From: Bacteroidota bacterium
GTDB lineage: Bacteria; Bacteroidota; Ignavibacteria; OLB7
Assembly (NCBI GenBank): GCA_018266795.1
Contig: JAFDZV010000018.1
Span: 34,826 to 98,825, forward strand
Length of the DNA stretch: 64,000 nucleotides
Direction: 5' to 3'
In this document: positions 17,347 to 26,384 of the stretch, piece by piece
How the letters are laid out: every line of letters starts with the position of its first letter
Numbering within the stretch: position 1 is the first letter of the stretch
The notes under the pieces: generated by a model
What the model saw: the letters and a program-made list of their open reading frames with translations, nothing else
What the model was told of the DNA's origin: nothing
Database searches by the model: none
Position numbers and translations under genes: made by a program

Positions 17347-17739
17347 CTACACTCCCGCCGAACGGGTTTGTCCGATAGACTTGATATATGCATTGAGCAT
17401 TGGTGCAAGCGCATCGAGAATGGAACGCAGGTGCTCAATCTGATTCAACGCGAGAAGATCGCGTCGAACGGCTCGCCTGAGCCAATGCTTCACTTCATTC
17501 AATGAGCCACGTGCAACGATGGCAAATCGTCTGTTGTCCGCGTACGTTGCTCGTCCAACTCCCTCGGCAATGTTTGCTCCGACGCTGTCCGAAGCTCGGA
17601 CAAGTTGGTAGCCCATGGTCGATTTCGCGAAGGATGGCCATGTGGCCACTACATCCCATATCGCATCCGCAAGTTGCTCGGCCAGGCGATACACATGCAG
17701 AGCTTCGAACTGTGATCGTGCCATCACCGGTTTCTCCAC
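17347..17739 (-). CDS. Four-helix bundle protein (S23/IVP-like), in cassette
   Basis: 130 residues, or 123 if the second ATG (17718) is used. It has the family pattern FEALHVYRLAEQLADAIWDVV, then GYQLVRASDSVGANIAEGVGR, then RGSLNEVKHWLRRAV and a C-terminal helix. It is a paralog of the 29-394 gene but not a recent copy. It lies on the transketolase strand between the two subunit genes, inside a 635-nt segment bordered by 32-nt imperfect inverted repeats. Function unknown. Its location suggests insertion into a pre-existing two-gene operon, and it may be cotranscribed with the transketolase genes. Confidence 0.85.
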   Translation of the reverse strand: MEKPVMARSQFEALHVYRLAEQLADAIWDVVATWPSFAKSTMGYQLVRASDSVGANIAEGVGRATYADNRRFAIVARGSLNEVKHWLRRAVRRDLLALNQIEHLRSILDALAPMLNAYIKSIGQTRSAGV

Positions 17740-17860
17740 CGGGGGGATAACAGATCTGATGAACTAACAACGTTGCGCGTACCACAACATATACGTGGAA
17801 ATGGGTGCGCTCAACGTTCATCCCGCAACAACGGCTTACTCATGAACCGCGCCACTCCAT

Positions 17861-17892
17861 GCCCTACTGACCACCAACCACTGACTACTGAC
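17861..17892. repeat. Right inverted-repeat arm of S23 cassette
   Basis: It begins GCCCTACTGAC and continues in 7-nt phase. It pairs with 17258-17289 with 4 mismatches and ends 7 nt short of the stop codon of the transketolase N-half. Confidence 0.85.
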
Positions 17893-17899
17893 CCACTTA

Positions 17900-18742
17900 C
17901 TACTCCGCCAACTCCTTCAATGCCTCTTCCGCCTGCTCCGGTGACGGGGGCTTGCCGTGCCACTCGTAGCGATCCTCCATGAAGGAGACGCCATGGCCCA
18001 TGTAGGTCTTTGCAATGATGCAGGTCGGCTTGCCGGTCACGGTCTTGAACTCGTCGAACGCGGCAAGCAGTGCGCCGTGATTGTGCCCGTCCACCATGAT
18101 CACGTGGAAGTTGAAGGACTCGAACTTCTCCTTCAGCGGATAGATGTTCATCACGTCGGTAACGCGGCCGTCGATCTGGCAATCGTTGTTGTCCACGATC
18201 ATGCAGAAGTTGTCCAGCTTGTAGTGGGCTGCCGCCATCACGGCCTCCCAGATCGATCCTTCCTCCAACTCGCCGTCGCCGGTGAGGGAGTAGACGCGTG
18301 CGCCATTGTGGTCCAGCAGTTTGTCGCTGAGTGCCATCCCGACGGCGATGGAGAGTCCCTGCCCCAGCGAGCCCGTGCTGGACTCGATGCCCGGCAGCAT
18401 CATGTCGCGACCGGGATGGCCCTGCAGCCGGCTGCCGAACTTGCGGAGCGTAAGCAGCTCAGACTTTGGGAAGAATCCGGCATTGGCCAGTGTGGCGTAG
18501 AGCACCGGACACATGTGGCCGGCGGAGAGGATGAACCGGTCGCGCCCCGGCATGTGCGGATGTGCGGGATCGTGGTTCATCACGCCTCCCATGTAGAGCA
18601 CGGCGAAGATATCCGCCGAACCGAGCGGTCCTCCGGAATGGCCGGACTTCGCTTCAACGAGGGATCGGATGATATCGCGGCGTATTTCCGTTGCGATCTC
18701 GGCGAGCTGTTCAGGCGTTCGGCGTTCGTTGGTAAACGGCAT
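17900..18742 (-). CDS. Transketolase, N-terminal half
   Basis: 280 residues. This is the diphosphate-binding half of the split transketolase. The thiamine-diphosphate motif GDGELEEGSIWEAVMAAAHY starts at 155 and ends with VDNN (183-186). SGHSGGPLGSADIFAVLY (33-50), RDRFILSAGHMCPVLYA and GSLGQGLSIAVGMA match the family. ATG 18742 gives the standard size. It is the first gene of the minus-strand group N-half, S23, C-half. The divergent TPR gene starts 333 nt away, and the gap (18743-19075) shows no gene or recognisable regulatory motif. Confidence 0.95.
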   Translation of the reverse strand: MPFTNERRTPEQLAEIATEIRRDIIRSLVEAKSGHSGGPLGSADIFAVLYMGGVMNHDPAHPHMPGRDRFILSAGHMCPVLYATLANAGFFPKSELLTLRKFGSRLQGHPGRDMMLPGIESSTGSLGQGLSIAVGMALSDKLLDHNGARVYSLTGDGELEEGSIWEAVMAAAHYKLDNFCMIVDNNDCQIDGRVTDVMNIYPLKEKFESFNFHVIMVDGHNHGALLAAFDEFKTVTGKPTCIIAKTYMGHGVSFMEDRYEWHGKPPSPEQAEEALKELAE

Positions 18743-19075
18743 GGGATCGGCTGCGTTAACGTTAGACTGAAGTCCGGCTAAACTACGAAACGGGCGCCGA
18801 TTGAGAGGTAACGAAAGACAGCCCCGGAGCCGCCGGCAGTGACGGGTGTTCGCGGCCGGCCGGCCGGTTTCCCGCACGGTTACGCCCATTCCGGCCGCAG
18901 AACGGGTACTGTTACCAATCGTCAACGCCCGGGGCCATGTTGTGCAAGGCGCGGCTTTTACGTAGGTTCCTACCCTTTCCATGTATCAAAAGTCCCCAAC
19001 CTGGGTAGATTGACTCGTGGCGTCCCTGCGCCACTGATCACACCGAAATCGATACATATCGGAGCAGTCCCGACA

Positions 19076-20545
19076 ATGAGAATCACGCTTGTTGCTCTCT
19101 TTGCCGCAACGGTCTTCATGGCGTTGAGCGGCTTTGAATGTGCCTCCACCGAGATGACGACCGCAAAGGTTGCCCTGCAGCAGAAGGATTATGCGAAGGC
19201 CGAAGCTTCGTTGAAGAAGGAAACGGCGGCCCGTCCGCAGAATGGCCAGGCATGGTTCATGCTCGGCGAGATCTACAGGACCCAGGAGAAGGGGAAGGAG
19301 ATGGTGGACGCCTACGACAAGGCACTCGCGGCCACGGATCCGGCACTGAAGCCGACGGAGAAGGAGACAATCTATGCCAACCGCTACAATGCCTGGCAGG
19401 ATGCATACAACGCGGCGCTCAACAAGCTCAACGCGCACGAGTACCAGGCGGCGCTGGCGAAGCTGGATGCAGCCCAGGCCATCCGTCCGGATGCCGCGGA
19501 CAACCTTTTCCTTCGCGCCGCGGTATATCGCGACATGAAGAATGAGGATCTGGAGACGAAGGCCAACAAGGACTATATCAGCCTCGTCGATCCGGACGCC
19601 CAGCGCGGCGTCACCGCCGGCCTCTCGCTCGGAATGTCCCGTTCGCAGGTGGAGGGGAAGATGGGGAAGCCGTTCAAGTCGCTCCTGGACAGCACCGGCG
19701 GCTACGGCTTCTATCCCGACAACGAACTCTATGTCTATTACGACGGCTCCGGCAAGGTGATCGGCTGGCACTACTACAATGGGTCGTCCGTCCCGGACGT
19801 GATTCGTGAGGTGCCGACGGAGCTGCGCAGCGGTCCGTACTATACGCTCGGAGTGGACAGTTATTATGCGGGCGAGAAGGACAAGAACCGGTACGACGAG
19901 GCATTGAAGTATCTTCAGTTCGTACAGCGTCTGGACCCTTCGCAGGAGAAGGTAGGGCAGGTGATCGCCGACATCTACGGCCGCACCGGGCGCACGGACG
20001 AAGCGAAGCGTTCGTTCGAGGCGAGCATCAGGCAGAATCCGAACGAGCCCTCGCTCTATATCAATTACGGCACGCTGCTCGTGAACATGAAGGATTACGA
20101 GGGGGCCATCCAGAATTTCAACAAGGTGCTGACGCTTACCAAGAGCGGTGACGACAAGCACAGCACGGCGCTCTTCAATCTCGGTGCCGCGTACAAGAAC
20201 TGGGGAGCCGACCTGCAGAAGGCCGCCGGCGACAAGCCGTCCAAGGCGCAGTTGGATGCGATCACCGGCAAGCTCCGCGAGTCGGCGAAGAACTTCGAGC
20301 AGCTTCGGGCCGACAACGGAGGCTCCGATTACGTTGTGCTGAGCGAACTGGCGAACCTTTATCTCGTGCTTGGCGAGAAGAGCAAGTTCGAATCCGCGCT
20401 CGGCGATCTGGAGAAGCTGAAGGACAAGGCGGATGTTGCCAGCGATCCCTATTACTGGCAGGCAATGAGCCGCCTGTATGTGATCAAGGGGGATACCAAG
20501 AAGTCCGAAGAGGCGATGAAGCGCTCGGAGGAACTTCGGAAGTAG
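19076..20545 (+). CDS. TPR-repeat protein with SmpA/BamE-like insert
   Basis: 489 residues from ATG 19076. A signal peptide (LVALFAATVFMALSGFECAS) puts it outside the cytoplasm; a Cys at residue 22 is possible for lipidation, but the lipobox is weak. TPR units begin at about 25 (KVALQQKDYAKAEASLKKE, QAWFMLGEIYRTQEKGKEM) and resume after about 265 (EVPTELRSGPYYTLGV onwards). Between them, GLSLGMSRSQVEGKMGKPFK plus YYDGSGKVIGWHY resembles the SmpA/OmlA fold used in BamE-type proteins. Function unknown; a periplasmic scaffold is the likely role. An inverted repeat at 20626-20660 may end the transcript. Confidence 0.8.
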   Translation: MRITLVALFAATVFMALSGFECASTEMTTAKVALQQKDYAKAEASLKKETAARPQNGQAWFMLGEIYRTQEKGKEMVDAYDKALAATDPALKPTEKETIYANRYNAWQDAYNAALNKLNAHEYQAALAKLDAAQAIRPDAADNLFLRAAVYRDMKNEDLETKANKDYISLVDPDAQRGVTAGLSLGMSRSQVEGKMGKPFKSLLDSTGGYGFYPDNELYVYYDGSGKVIGWHYYNGSSVPDVIREVPTELRSGPYYTLGVDSYYAGEKDKNRYDEALKYLQFVQRLDPSQEKVGQVIADIYGRTGRTDEAKRSFEASIRQNPNEPSLYINYGTLLVNMKDYEGAIQNFNKVLTLTKSGDDKHSTALFNLGAAYKNWGADLQKAAGDKPSKAQLDAITGKLRESAKNFEQLRADNGGSDYVVLSELANLYLVLGEKSKFESALGDLEKLKDKADVASDPYYWQAMSRLYVIKGDTKKSEEAMKRSEELRK

Positions 20546-20625
20546 GCGGCGCATCGGGAGGCGAATCCTGAAGGGGCCGTTGAGGCCGCCGAATACAACG
20601 TTGACGGGAGATCGGCCATGTGCTG

Positions 20626-20660
20626 GTCTCTCGTCCCGTTTCGTGCCCCGGGCGAGAGAC
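20626..20660 (+). terminator. Inverted repeat after TPR gene
   Basis: GTCTCTCG and CGAGAGAC (8 bp) enclose a 19-nt loop, 80 nt after the TPR stop and upstream of the DUF3467 gene. There is no U-tract. Confidence 0.45.
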
Positions 20661-20712
20661 GTCCGGCCGGCGTGAGTGAACAACCTGACATGCAGAGGAA
20701 GAGAATACAGCC

Positions 20713-21045
20713 ATGAGCAACAACAGCGGTATGGACGACGAGCAGGGCGGGCACCAGATAAATATCGAGCTTGGCGAGAAGGAGGCCGAGGGGATCTATT
20801 CCAACCTCGCAATCATCAGCCACTCGCCCGCGGAATTCGTTATCGACTTCACGCGCCTTCTCCCGGGCGTGCCGCGCGCGCGCGTGCATGCACGCATCGT
20901 GATGACGCCGCAGCATGCGCGGCTTCTCCTGAACGCGCTTCAGGACAACATTGCCAAGTTCGAGATGCAGTACGGCGAGATTCCGATGAACACCGGTGGT
21001 TCGTTCGGCTTCCAGATGCCGGAGAGCGGCGAACAATTCCATTGA
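20713..21045 (+). CDS. DUF3467 family protein
   Basis: 110 residues, cytoplasmic and acidic. The sequence QINIELGEKEAEGIYSNLA, then SPAEFVIDFTRLLPGVPRARV, then RIVMTPQHARLLLNALQDN and YGEIPM, is the complete DUF3467 pattern. The fold and function are not established. The next gene (GH57) starts 16 nt later, so the two are likely cotranscribed. Confidence 0.92.
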   Translation: MSNNSGMDDEQGGHQINIELGEKEAEGIYSNLAIISHSPAEFVIDFTRLLPGVPRARVHARIVMTPQHARLLLNALQDNIAKFEMQYGEIPMNTGGSFGFQMPESGEQFH

Positions 21046-21061
21046 GGCATGCGGCGATATC

Positions 21062-22801
21062 ATGGATGGTTCGCTGGTTCTGATCTTTCACACACATCTG
21101 CCGTACGTGCTGCGTCACGGCAAATGGCCGCATGGCTCCGATTGGCTCTGCGAGGCGGCGGCTGAGTGCTACATTCCCATCCTCAACGAATGCCGGGAAT
21201 TGATGGAGGAGGGAATCGTCCCGAATATCACGATCTCCCTCTCTCCAGTTGTGGCCGAGCAGTTGGCCGATTCGGAGTTCGCCGGCATCTTCAACGACTA
21301 TCTGGATGAGAAGATCGCCTCTTCGATCGATGACCGTGCATACTTCGCGGAGCGGCGGCAGGAACGGCATTACGTGCCGATGGCGGATTTCTGGTGCCAG
21401 TGGTACCGCGATCGCCAGCGGGACTTCAACGAGCGCTACGGAGCCGATCTCTGCGGGGCGTTCCGCCGGTTGATGGAGGATGGAGCGATTGCACTTCAGA
21501 CCTGCGGCGCAACGCATGGCTATTTCCCGCTGCTGGGGCACGACCGGAATATCGATGCGCAGATCGGAGTCGCGATGGCGAGCCATACACATCGCTTCGG
21601 CGCCGCTCCCCGCGGCATCTGGATGCCCGAGTGCGCGTACAGACCCGGCGGCTACTGGCAGTCGCCGGTTCCCACGGATCATGCGCAGGAGGGAATGCGC
21701 CAGGGCGTTGAGCAGTTGATCGCCGCCCATGGGCTCGAGTACACCGTTGTGGACAGCCATCTCACACGCGGCGGCAAGCCGCTCGGCGTCTATGCCGGAC
21801 GATTCGATGCGGTGCAGCGCATGGCCCAGGAGGGCGCAATCCTTCCGCTGGACGATTCACGATCGGTGTACGACGTGTACCGCGTTGCGTCGGCAGCGGA
21901 GCCGGATGCCGGGATGATGGCGGTCTTCACGCGCGATGCCGAGACCACGCTCCGCGTGTGGAGCGGCGTATTCGGGTATCCGGGCGATCCCGACTATCTG
22001 GAGTTTCATAAGAAGCACCACAACAGCGGGCACCGCTACTGGCGGGTAACCGACTCGCAGATCGACCTCGCGCTGAAGACGATCTATCGCCCGGAGAAGA
22101 CCGCCGCCCGCGTAGCCGTTCAGGCGGAGCACTTCGTGTCGATCGTGGAACGGGCGCTGGCGGACTTCAGGCAGGCAACCGGGCGCGAGGGCGTTGTTAC
22201 CGCCCCGTTCGATACGGAGCTGTTCGGGCATTGGTGGTTTGAAGGTCCTCGCTTTCTTGGAGAGGTGCTGCGGCGGTTCGCGCGGGGGAGCAGTGTCCGC
22301 GTTCGCACCGCGCCCGATGAACTGGACGCGCGCGATCCGGGGCTGGTGATTCAGATCCCCGAAGGATCATGGGGCGAGGGAGGCGGCCATGCAGTCTGGC
22401 TGAACGACGAAACGGCGTGGACATGGCCGATGATCTACGAGGTGGAGGATCGTCTCTCGGCATTGCTGGCCGTGCCGGCAGGACTTCCGGAGGAGGATCG
22501 TATTCTTCGGCAGATGGCGCGAGAGCTGCTGCTGCTGGAGGCTTCGGACTGGCAGTTCCTGATCACCACCGCGTCCGCGGCGGAATATGCGAGGCAGAGA
22601 CTGGTCGGCCACTACAACAATGCGATGCGGCTGGCAGGTTATGTGGATGCGCTCCGGCGTGGAGAGACATTGTCGGCGGGGTCGGTTGAGGATCTGGCGG
22701 CACTGGAGTCGGATAACCGGCTTTTCCCGAACCTCTCGCTGGAACATTTCATGGCGCATTCTGTCTCATCGGCCGGCCGAAGCGAGCGCCTGAACGTCTG
22801 A
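21062..22801 (+). CDS. Glycoside hydrolase family 57 protein (alpha-glucan branching enzyme-like)
   Basis: 579 residues from ATG 21062. GH57 enzymes cleave or transfer alpha-glucan chains. HTHLPYVLRHG (10-20) is conserved region 1. WMPECAY places the nucleophile at Glu190, and TAPFDTELFGHWWFEGPRFL places the acid/base at Asp384. The C-terminal helical domain (LLLLEASDWQFLITTASAAEYA) follows the branching-enzyme/DUF1957 subgroup rather than the amylases, so glycogen branching is the best guess. It is somewhat longer than the ~525-residue enzymes. No other glycogen gene is in the window. Confidence 0.92.
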   Translation: MDGSLVLIFHTHLPYVLRHGKWPHGSDWLCEAAAECYIPILNECRELMEEGIVPNITISLSPVVAEQLADSEFAGIFNDYLDEKIASSIDDRAYFAERRQERHYVPMADFWCQWYRDRQRDFNERYGADLCGAFRRLMEDGAIALQTCGATHGYFPLLGHDRNIDAQIGVAMASHTHRFGAAPRGIWMPECAYRPGGYWQSPVPTDHAQEGMRQGVEQLIAAHGLEYTVVDSHLTRGGKPLGVYAGRFDAVQRMAQEGAILPLDDSRSVYDVYRVASAAEPDAGMMAVFTRDAETTLRVWSGVFGYPGDPDYLEFHKKHHNSGHRYWRVTDSQIDLALKTIYRPEKTAARVAVQAEHFVSIVERALADFRQATGREGVVTAPFDTELFGHWWFEGPRFLGEVLRRFARGSSVRVRTAPDELDARDPGLVIQIPEGSWGEGGGHAVWLNDETAWTWPMIYEVEDRLSALLAVPAGLPEEDRILRQMARELLLLEASDWQFLITTASAAEYARQRLVGHYNNAMRLAGYVDALRRGETLSAGSVEDLAALESDNRLFPNLSLEHFMAHSVSSAGRSERLNV

Positions 22802-22825
22802 TTTCACTCAGAATCGAGGAAGAGG

Positions 22826-23602
22826 ATGAATATCCGGATTGTCGTACCGCTGGAATTCCTCCTTGCGATTATCTTAATGGGCTGCTCATCGGTGAGCATG
22901 CTCGAGCTCCAGGATGCCGAAACCGTTCCGGCCGGCCGGGTTGTCTGGTACGGCGGGCTGGCCAACGGCGCCGATCTCGCAGGCCTGTATCACGATTCGT
23001 CGCGCCATCTTGCAGGCTCGTTTATGCCGGCGGTGCAGGGAGGAGCGACGCTGGGTCTCGGGGAGCACGTGGATGCAGGTGCTTCCGTCTGGACGTCCGC
23101 TCCGCTTGCCGCTCCCGCCACCGGCTTCCAGGCATTCGACGCAGGCATCAGGGCCGGTACGAAGATCATGCTGACGGAACGGCGCTCGCGCAACCGGGTT
23201 GCCCTCTCCCTCGGCGGCTGGCTGTACGGAGCCACCAATGTGTTCGCGTCGGATAACTCCGCGGACCGCGGATATGGCTGGACAGCAGGAGGAAGTTCCG
23301 CAGCGATCTACTCCTTCGTGCTGAATCCCGCGGACTCCGCGGAGCAGGAGCGTGTGCGTTCGTTGTATGCAGGCCTTCGCTGCATACTGTTTCGCGGAGA
23401 CTTCACCTACGGCATCGTGAGCGATTCGCTTCCCGACAGAACCGTCGGGAGCTTCGCCGGAACGCGGCTGGGGTACGGAGCCCTTGTCGGCTTCAGCCGG
23501 GGAACAGCGGCGGCGGCCGAAGTTGCATGCTTCGTTACGCCGGGGCTCGACCCCCATACAACGGCGTGGACGCTGTTGCTGGGGCTTCGCTTCGCGCTGT
23601 AG
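22826..23602 (+). CDS. Putative outer-membrane lipoprotein
   Basis: 258 residues with a Shine-Dalgarno (GAGGAAGAGG) just before ATG 22826. The signal FLLAIILMGC has a lipobox, with Cys20 as the probable lipidation site. The remainder is rich in glycine and alternating hydrophobics (GGATLGLGEHVDAGASVW, RNRVALSLGGWLYGATNVF, AGTRLGYGALVGFSRGTAA, TAWTLLLGLRFAL), which fits a small beta-barrel. It looks analogous to, but not clearly homologous with, the 8255-9073 protein. Family not recognised. Confidence 0.65.
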   Translation: MNIRIVVPLEFLLAIILMGCSSVSMLELQDAETVPAGRVVWYGGLANGADLAGLYHDSSRHLAGSFMPAVQGGATLGLGEHVDAGASVWTSAPLAAPATGFQAFDAGIRAGTKIMLTERRSRNRVALSLGGWLYGATNVFASDNSADRGYGWTAGGSSAAIYSFVLNPADSAEQERVRSLYAGLRCILFRGDFTYGIVSDSLPDRTVGSFAGTRLGYGALVGFSRGTAAAAEVACFVTPGLDPHTTAWTLLLGLRFAL

Positions 23603-23662
23603 AGACCGGAATCCCTGACCCGAACGAGAAATCTTCAGCTACTGAGATCATAACGAGCACGA

Positions 23663-26353
23663 ATGGGAAAGAAGCTAGTGATAGTAGAGTCGCCGACGAA
23701 GGCGAGAACCATCAAGGCGTTTCTGCCGCCTGAGTACCAGGTGGAGGCTTCGATGGGGAGCGTGCGCGATCTTCCTGCGAAGGCTGCCGACGTGCCCGCC
23801 GCGGTGAAGAAGGAGAAGTGGGGGAGGCTCGGAGTGGATGTTACCAACGGGTTTCAGCCCCACTATGTGATTCCCTCTGCGAAGGCCAAGGTGGTGAAGC
23901 AGTTGCGCGACGCGATGAAGGATGCAGAGGAGGTGGTGATCGCGACAGACGAAGACCGTGAGGGGGAGTCCATCGGATGGCATCTGCTGGAGATTCTTCG
24001 GCCGAAGGTGCCGGTTACCAGGATGGTATTTCACGAGATCACGAAGGCCGCGATACTCGAAGCCCTTCGCGATACGCGCCAGGTTGATCAACGCCTTGTT
24101 CGCGCGCAGGAGACGCGCCGGATACTGGACCGGCTGTACGGCTACACACTCTCGCCTCTGCTCTGGAAGAAGGTGGCGCGGGGCCTCTCGGCCGGCCGCG
24201 TGCAGTCGGTGGCGGTGCGTCTGCTGGTGATTCGCGAACGGGAACGGCGTGCGTTCCGCAGCGGTGCCTACTGGGATCTGCAGGCGCATCTGGCGATTGC
24301 GGCCGGCAACGCCCAGTTCGATGCAGTGCTCACGGGTGTCGGTGGGAAGAAGATTGCCGGCGGGCGCGACTTCGACGCAGCTACCGGACGGCTTGCAGCC
24401 GGCCGCGATGTTGTGCTGCTGGATGAGGCGGCCGTTGTTCAGCTTCGCGAACGTGTGCTCCGGGAGACTTGGCGCGTAACCGAGGTGGACGAGAAGGAGG
24501 AGGTGCGACGCCCCTCTCCCCCGTTTACAACGTCCACGCTTCAGCAGGAGGCGAACCGCAAGCTTGGCCTGAGCGCGCAGCAGACCATGCGGGTTGCCCA
24601 GAAGCTGTACGAGCAGGGATTGATCACCTACATGCGTACGGATTCGGTGAACCTTTCGGAGCAGGCGATCGATGCGGCCCGCGCCGCGGTGGAGACCAAG
24701 TACGGTTCCCAGTACCTGAGCCCAGCGCCGCGCCGCTTTACAACGAAGTCGAAGGGAGCGCAGGAGGCGCACGAGGCGATCAGACCCGCAGGCACGTTGA
24801 TGCCGACAGCCGGTGATCTGAATCTGGAGGGGGCGGATGCCGCACTCTACGACATGATCTGGAAGCGGACCATGGCCACGCAGATGGCGGAGGCCCGGCT
24901 TCGGTTCGTCTCGGCCACAATCGAGGCGGGTGACGCAACCTTCCGTGCGAACGGGCGCCGCGTGGAGTTCCCCGGCTTCTTCCGTGCGTATGTGGAGGGG
25001 TCGGACGATCCCGAAGCTGCGATCGAGGATCGCGACGCTCCGCTTCCGCAGCTCTCACGCGGTCAGCAGCTGGAGTGCAACGGGGTGGATACCGTGCGTC
25101 ACGAAACGAAGCCTCCGGCTCGCTACAGCGAGGCCGCGCTTGTTCAGGCGCTGGAGAAGGAGGGGATCGGCAGGCCCAGTACGTACGCCAGCATCATCAA
25201 CACGATTCAGGACCGCGGCTACGTGCGCAAGCAGGGGCAGCAGCTTGTGCCCACCTTCACGGCGATCGCCGTCGTGTCGCTGCTGGAGATGCACTTCCCG
25301 CAGCTCGTGGATCTCAAGTTCACCGCGTCGATGGAGCAGACGCTGGACGATATCGCGACGGGTGAGGCGGACTGGCTTCCCTACCTCAACAAGTTCTATC
25401 TGGGAACTGCGGGGTTGGAGGAGCAGGTGAAGATGCAGGAGGAGAAGATCGATCCGCGCGAGGCCTGCACCATCCGGTTCGACGATCTGGATGCCGATGT
25501 CCGCGTGGGACGGTTTGGCGCCTACCTCGAGAAGGAGGATGAGGGAGAGACGATCAAGGCGTCGCTTCCGGAGTCCGTTGCGCCGGCCGATCTGACCTCC
25601 GATGAGGCGGAGAAGATCATCCGGCAGAAGCTGGGCGGGGCGGAGGCGCTGGGGCATCACCCGGAGACCGGGGAACCGATCTATCTCCGTGTGGGTCCGT
25701 ACGGACCGTATGTGCAGCTTGGCGACGAGAGCGAGGACAAGGGGGTGAAGGTGACCCGGACCTCGCTGCCGAAGGGGATCACGCCGGAGAATATTACGCT
25801 CGAGCAGGCAATCGGGCTGGTTGGCCTTCCGCGCACGCTGGGTCTGCATCCCGAGACAGGAAAGGAAGTGAAGGCGGCGATCGGCCGGTTCGGGCCGTAT
25901 GTGATGCACGATGGCCAATTCGCTTCGCTGAAGGCCACGGACGACGTGCTGACCGTTGGGCTGGATCGTGCCCTTGAACTCTTCGAGCTGAAGAAGCTGG
26001 GACCCGGGAAGCGGGGGTTGGTGCGAATCATCGGAGTGCATCCTTCCGATGGAGAGCCCGTGGAAGCGTACTCGGGACGTTACGGCCCGTACGTGAAACA
26101 CGGCGAGATCAATGCTCCGGTGCCGAAGGGTGTGAGCGTGGAGGAGATTGCGCTCGAGCATGCCGTGAAGCTGATAGCCGAACGTGCCGCAAACCCGCCG
26201 GAGAAGAAGGGGAAGCCTGCTCGAAAGGCCCCGGCAAAGAAGAGCGCTGCGGCGTCCAACGGTGCTGCCGCAACCAAGAAGAGCACTGCGGCCAAGAGCG
26301 CAGGAACAACGAAGCGTGCGGCAACGAAGAGCGCGCCGAAGAAAAAGAAGTAG
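23663..26353 (+). CDS. topA: DNA topoisomerase I
   Basis: 896 residues. This is a type IA topoisomerase that relaxes negative supercoils. The Toprim domain has KKLVIVESPTKARTI at the start and TDEDREGE (95-102). The catalytic Tyr323 is in ITYMRTDSV. GLSAGRVQSVAVRLL and GIGRPSTYASIINTIQDRGY match the family. The C-terminus has no CxxC zinc fingers. It has four GRFGPYV-type repeats (about 615-820), then a Lys/Ala/Thr-rich histone-H1-like tail over the last ~50 residues. A hairpin terminator begins 6 nt after the stop. Confidence 0.97.
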   Translation: MGKKLVIVESPTKARTIKAFLPPEYQVEASMGSVRDLPAKAADVPAAVKKEKWGRLGVDVTNGFQPHYVIPSAKAKVVKQLRDAMKDAEEVVIATDEDREGESIGWHLLEILRPKVPVTRMVFHEITKAAILEALRDTRQVDQRLVRAQETRRILDRLYGYTLSPLLWKKVARGLSAGRVQSVAVRLLVIRERERRAFRSGAYWDLQAHLAIAAGNAQFDAVLTGVGGKKIAGGRDFDAATGRLAAGRDVVLLDEAAVVQLRERVLRETWRVTEVDEKEEVRRPSPPFTTSTLQQEANRKLGLSAQQTMRVAQKLYEQGLITYMRTDSVNLSEQAIDAARAAVETKYGSQYLSPAPRRFTTKSKGAQEAHEAIRPAGTLMPTAGDLNLEGADAALYDMIWKRTMATQMAEARLRFVSATIEAGDATFRANGRRVEFPGFFRAYVEGSDDPEAAIEDRDAPLPQLSRGQQLECNGVDTVRHETKPPARYSEAALVQALEKEGIGRPSTYASIINTIQDRGYVRKQGQQLVPTFTAIAVVSLLEMHFPQLVDLKFTASMEQTLDDIATGEADWLPYLNKFYLGTAGLEEQVKMQEEKIDPREACTIRFDDLDADVRVGRFGAYLEKEDEGETIKASLPESVAPADLTSDEAEKIIRQKLGGAEALGHHPETGEPIYLRVGPYGPYVQLGDESEDKGVKVTRTSLPKGITPENITLEQAIGLVGLPRTLGLHPETGKEVKAAIGRFGPYVMHDGQFASLKATDDVLTVGLDRALELFELKKLGPGKRGLVRIIGVHPSDGEPVEAYSGRYGPYVKHGEINAPVPKGVSVEEIALEHAVKLIAERAANPPEKKGKPARKAPAKKSAAASNGAAATKKSTAAKSAGTTKRAATKSAPKKKK

Positions 26354-26358
26354 GGGTT

Positions 26359-26384
26359 CCCGCCGTTGCTGAACCGACGGCGGG
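26359..26384 (+). terminator. Terminator hairpin of topA
   Basis: An 8-bp stem, CCCGCCGT/ACGGCGGG, with a 10-nt loop begins 6 nt after the topA stop. The 354-nt gap to the next start shows no other gene. Confidence 0.55.

Noticed and set aside
17258-17892. CRISPR-like array from the repeated CTGAC motifs
   Set aside because: Repeats are heptads without unique spacers and the two clusters are inverted. No cas genes are near.
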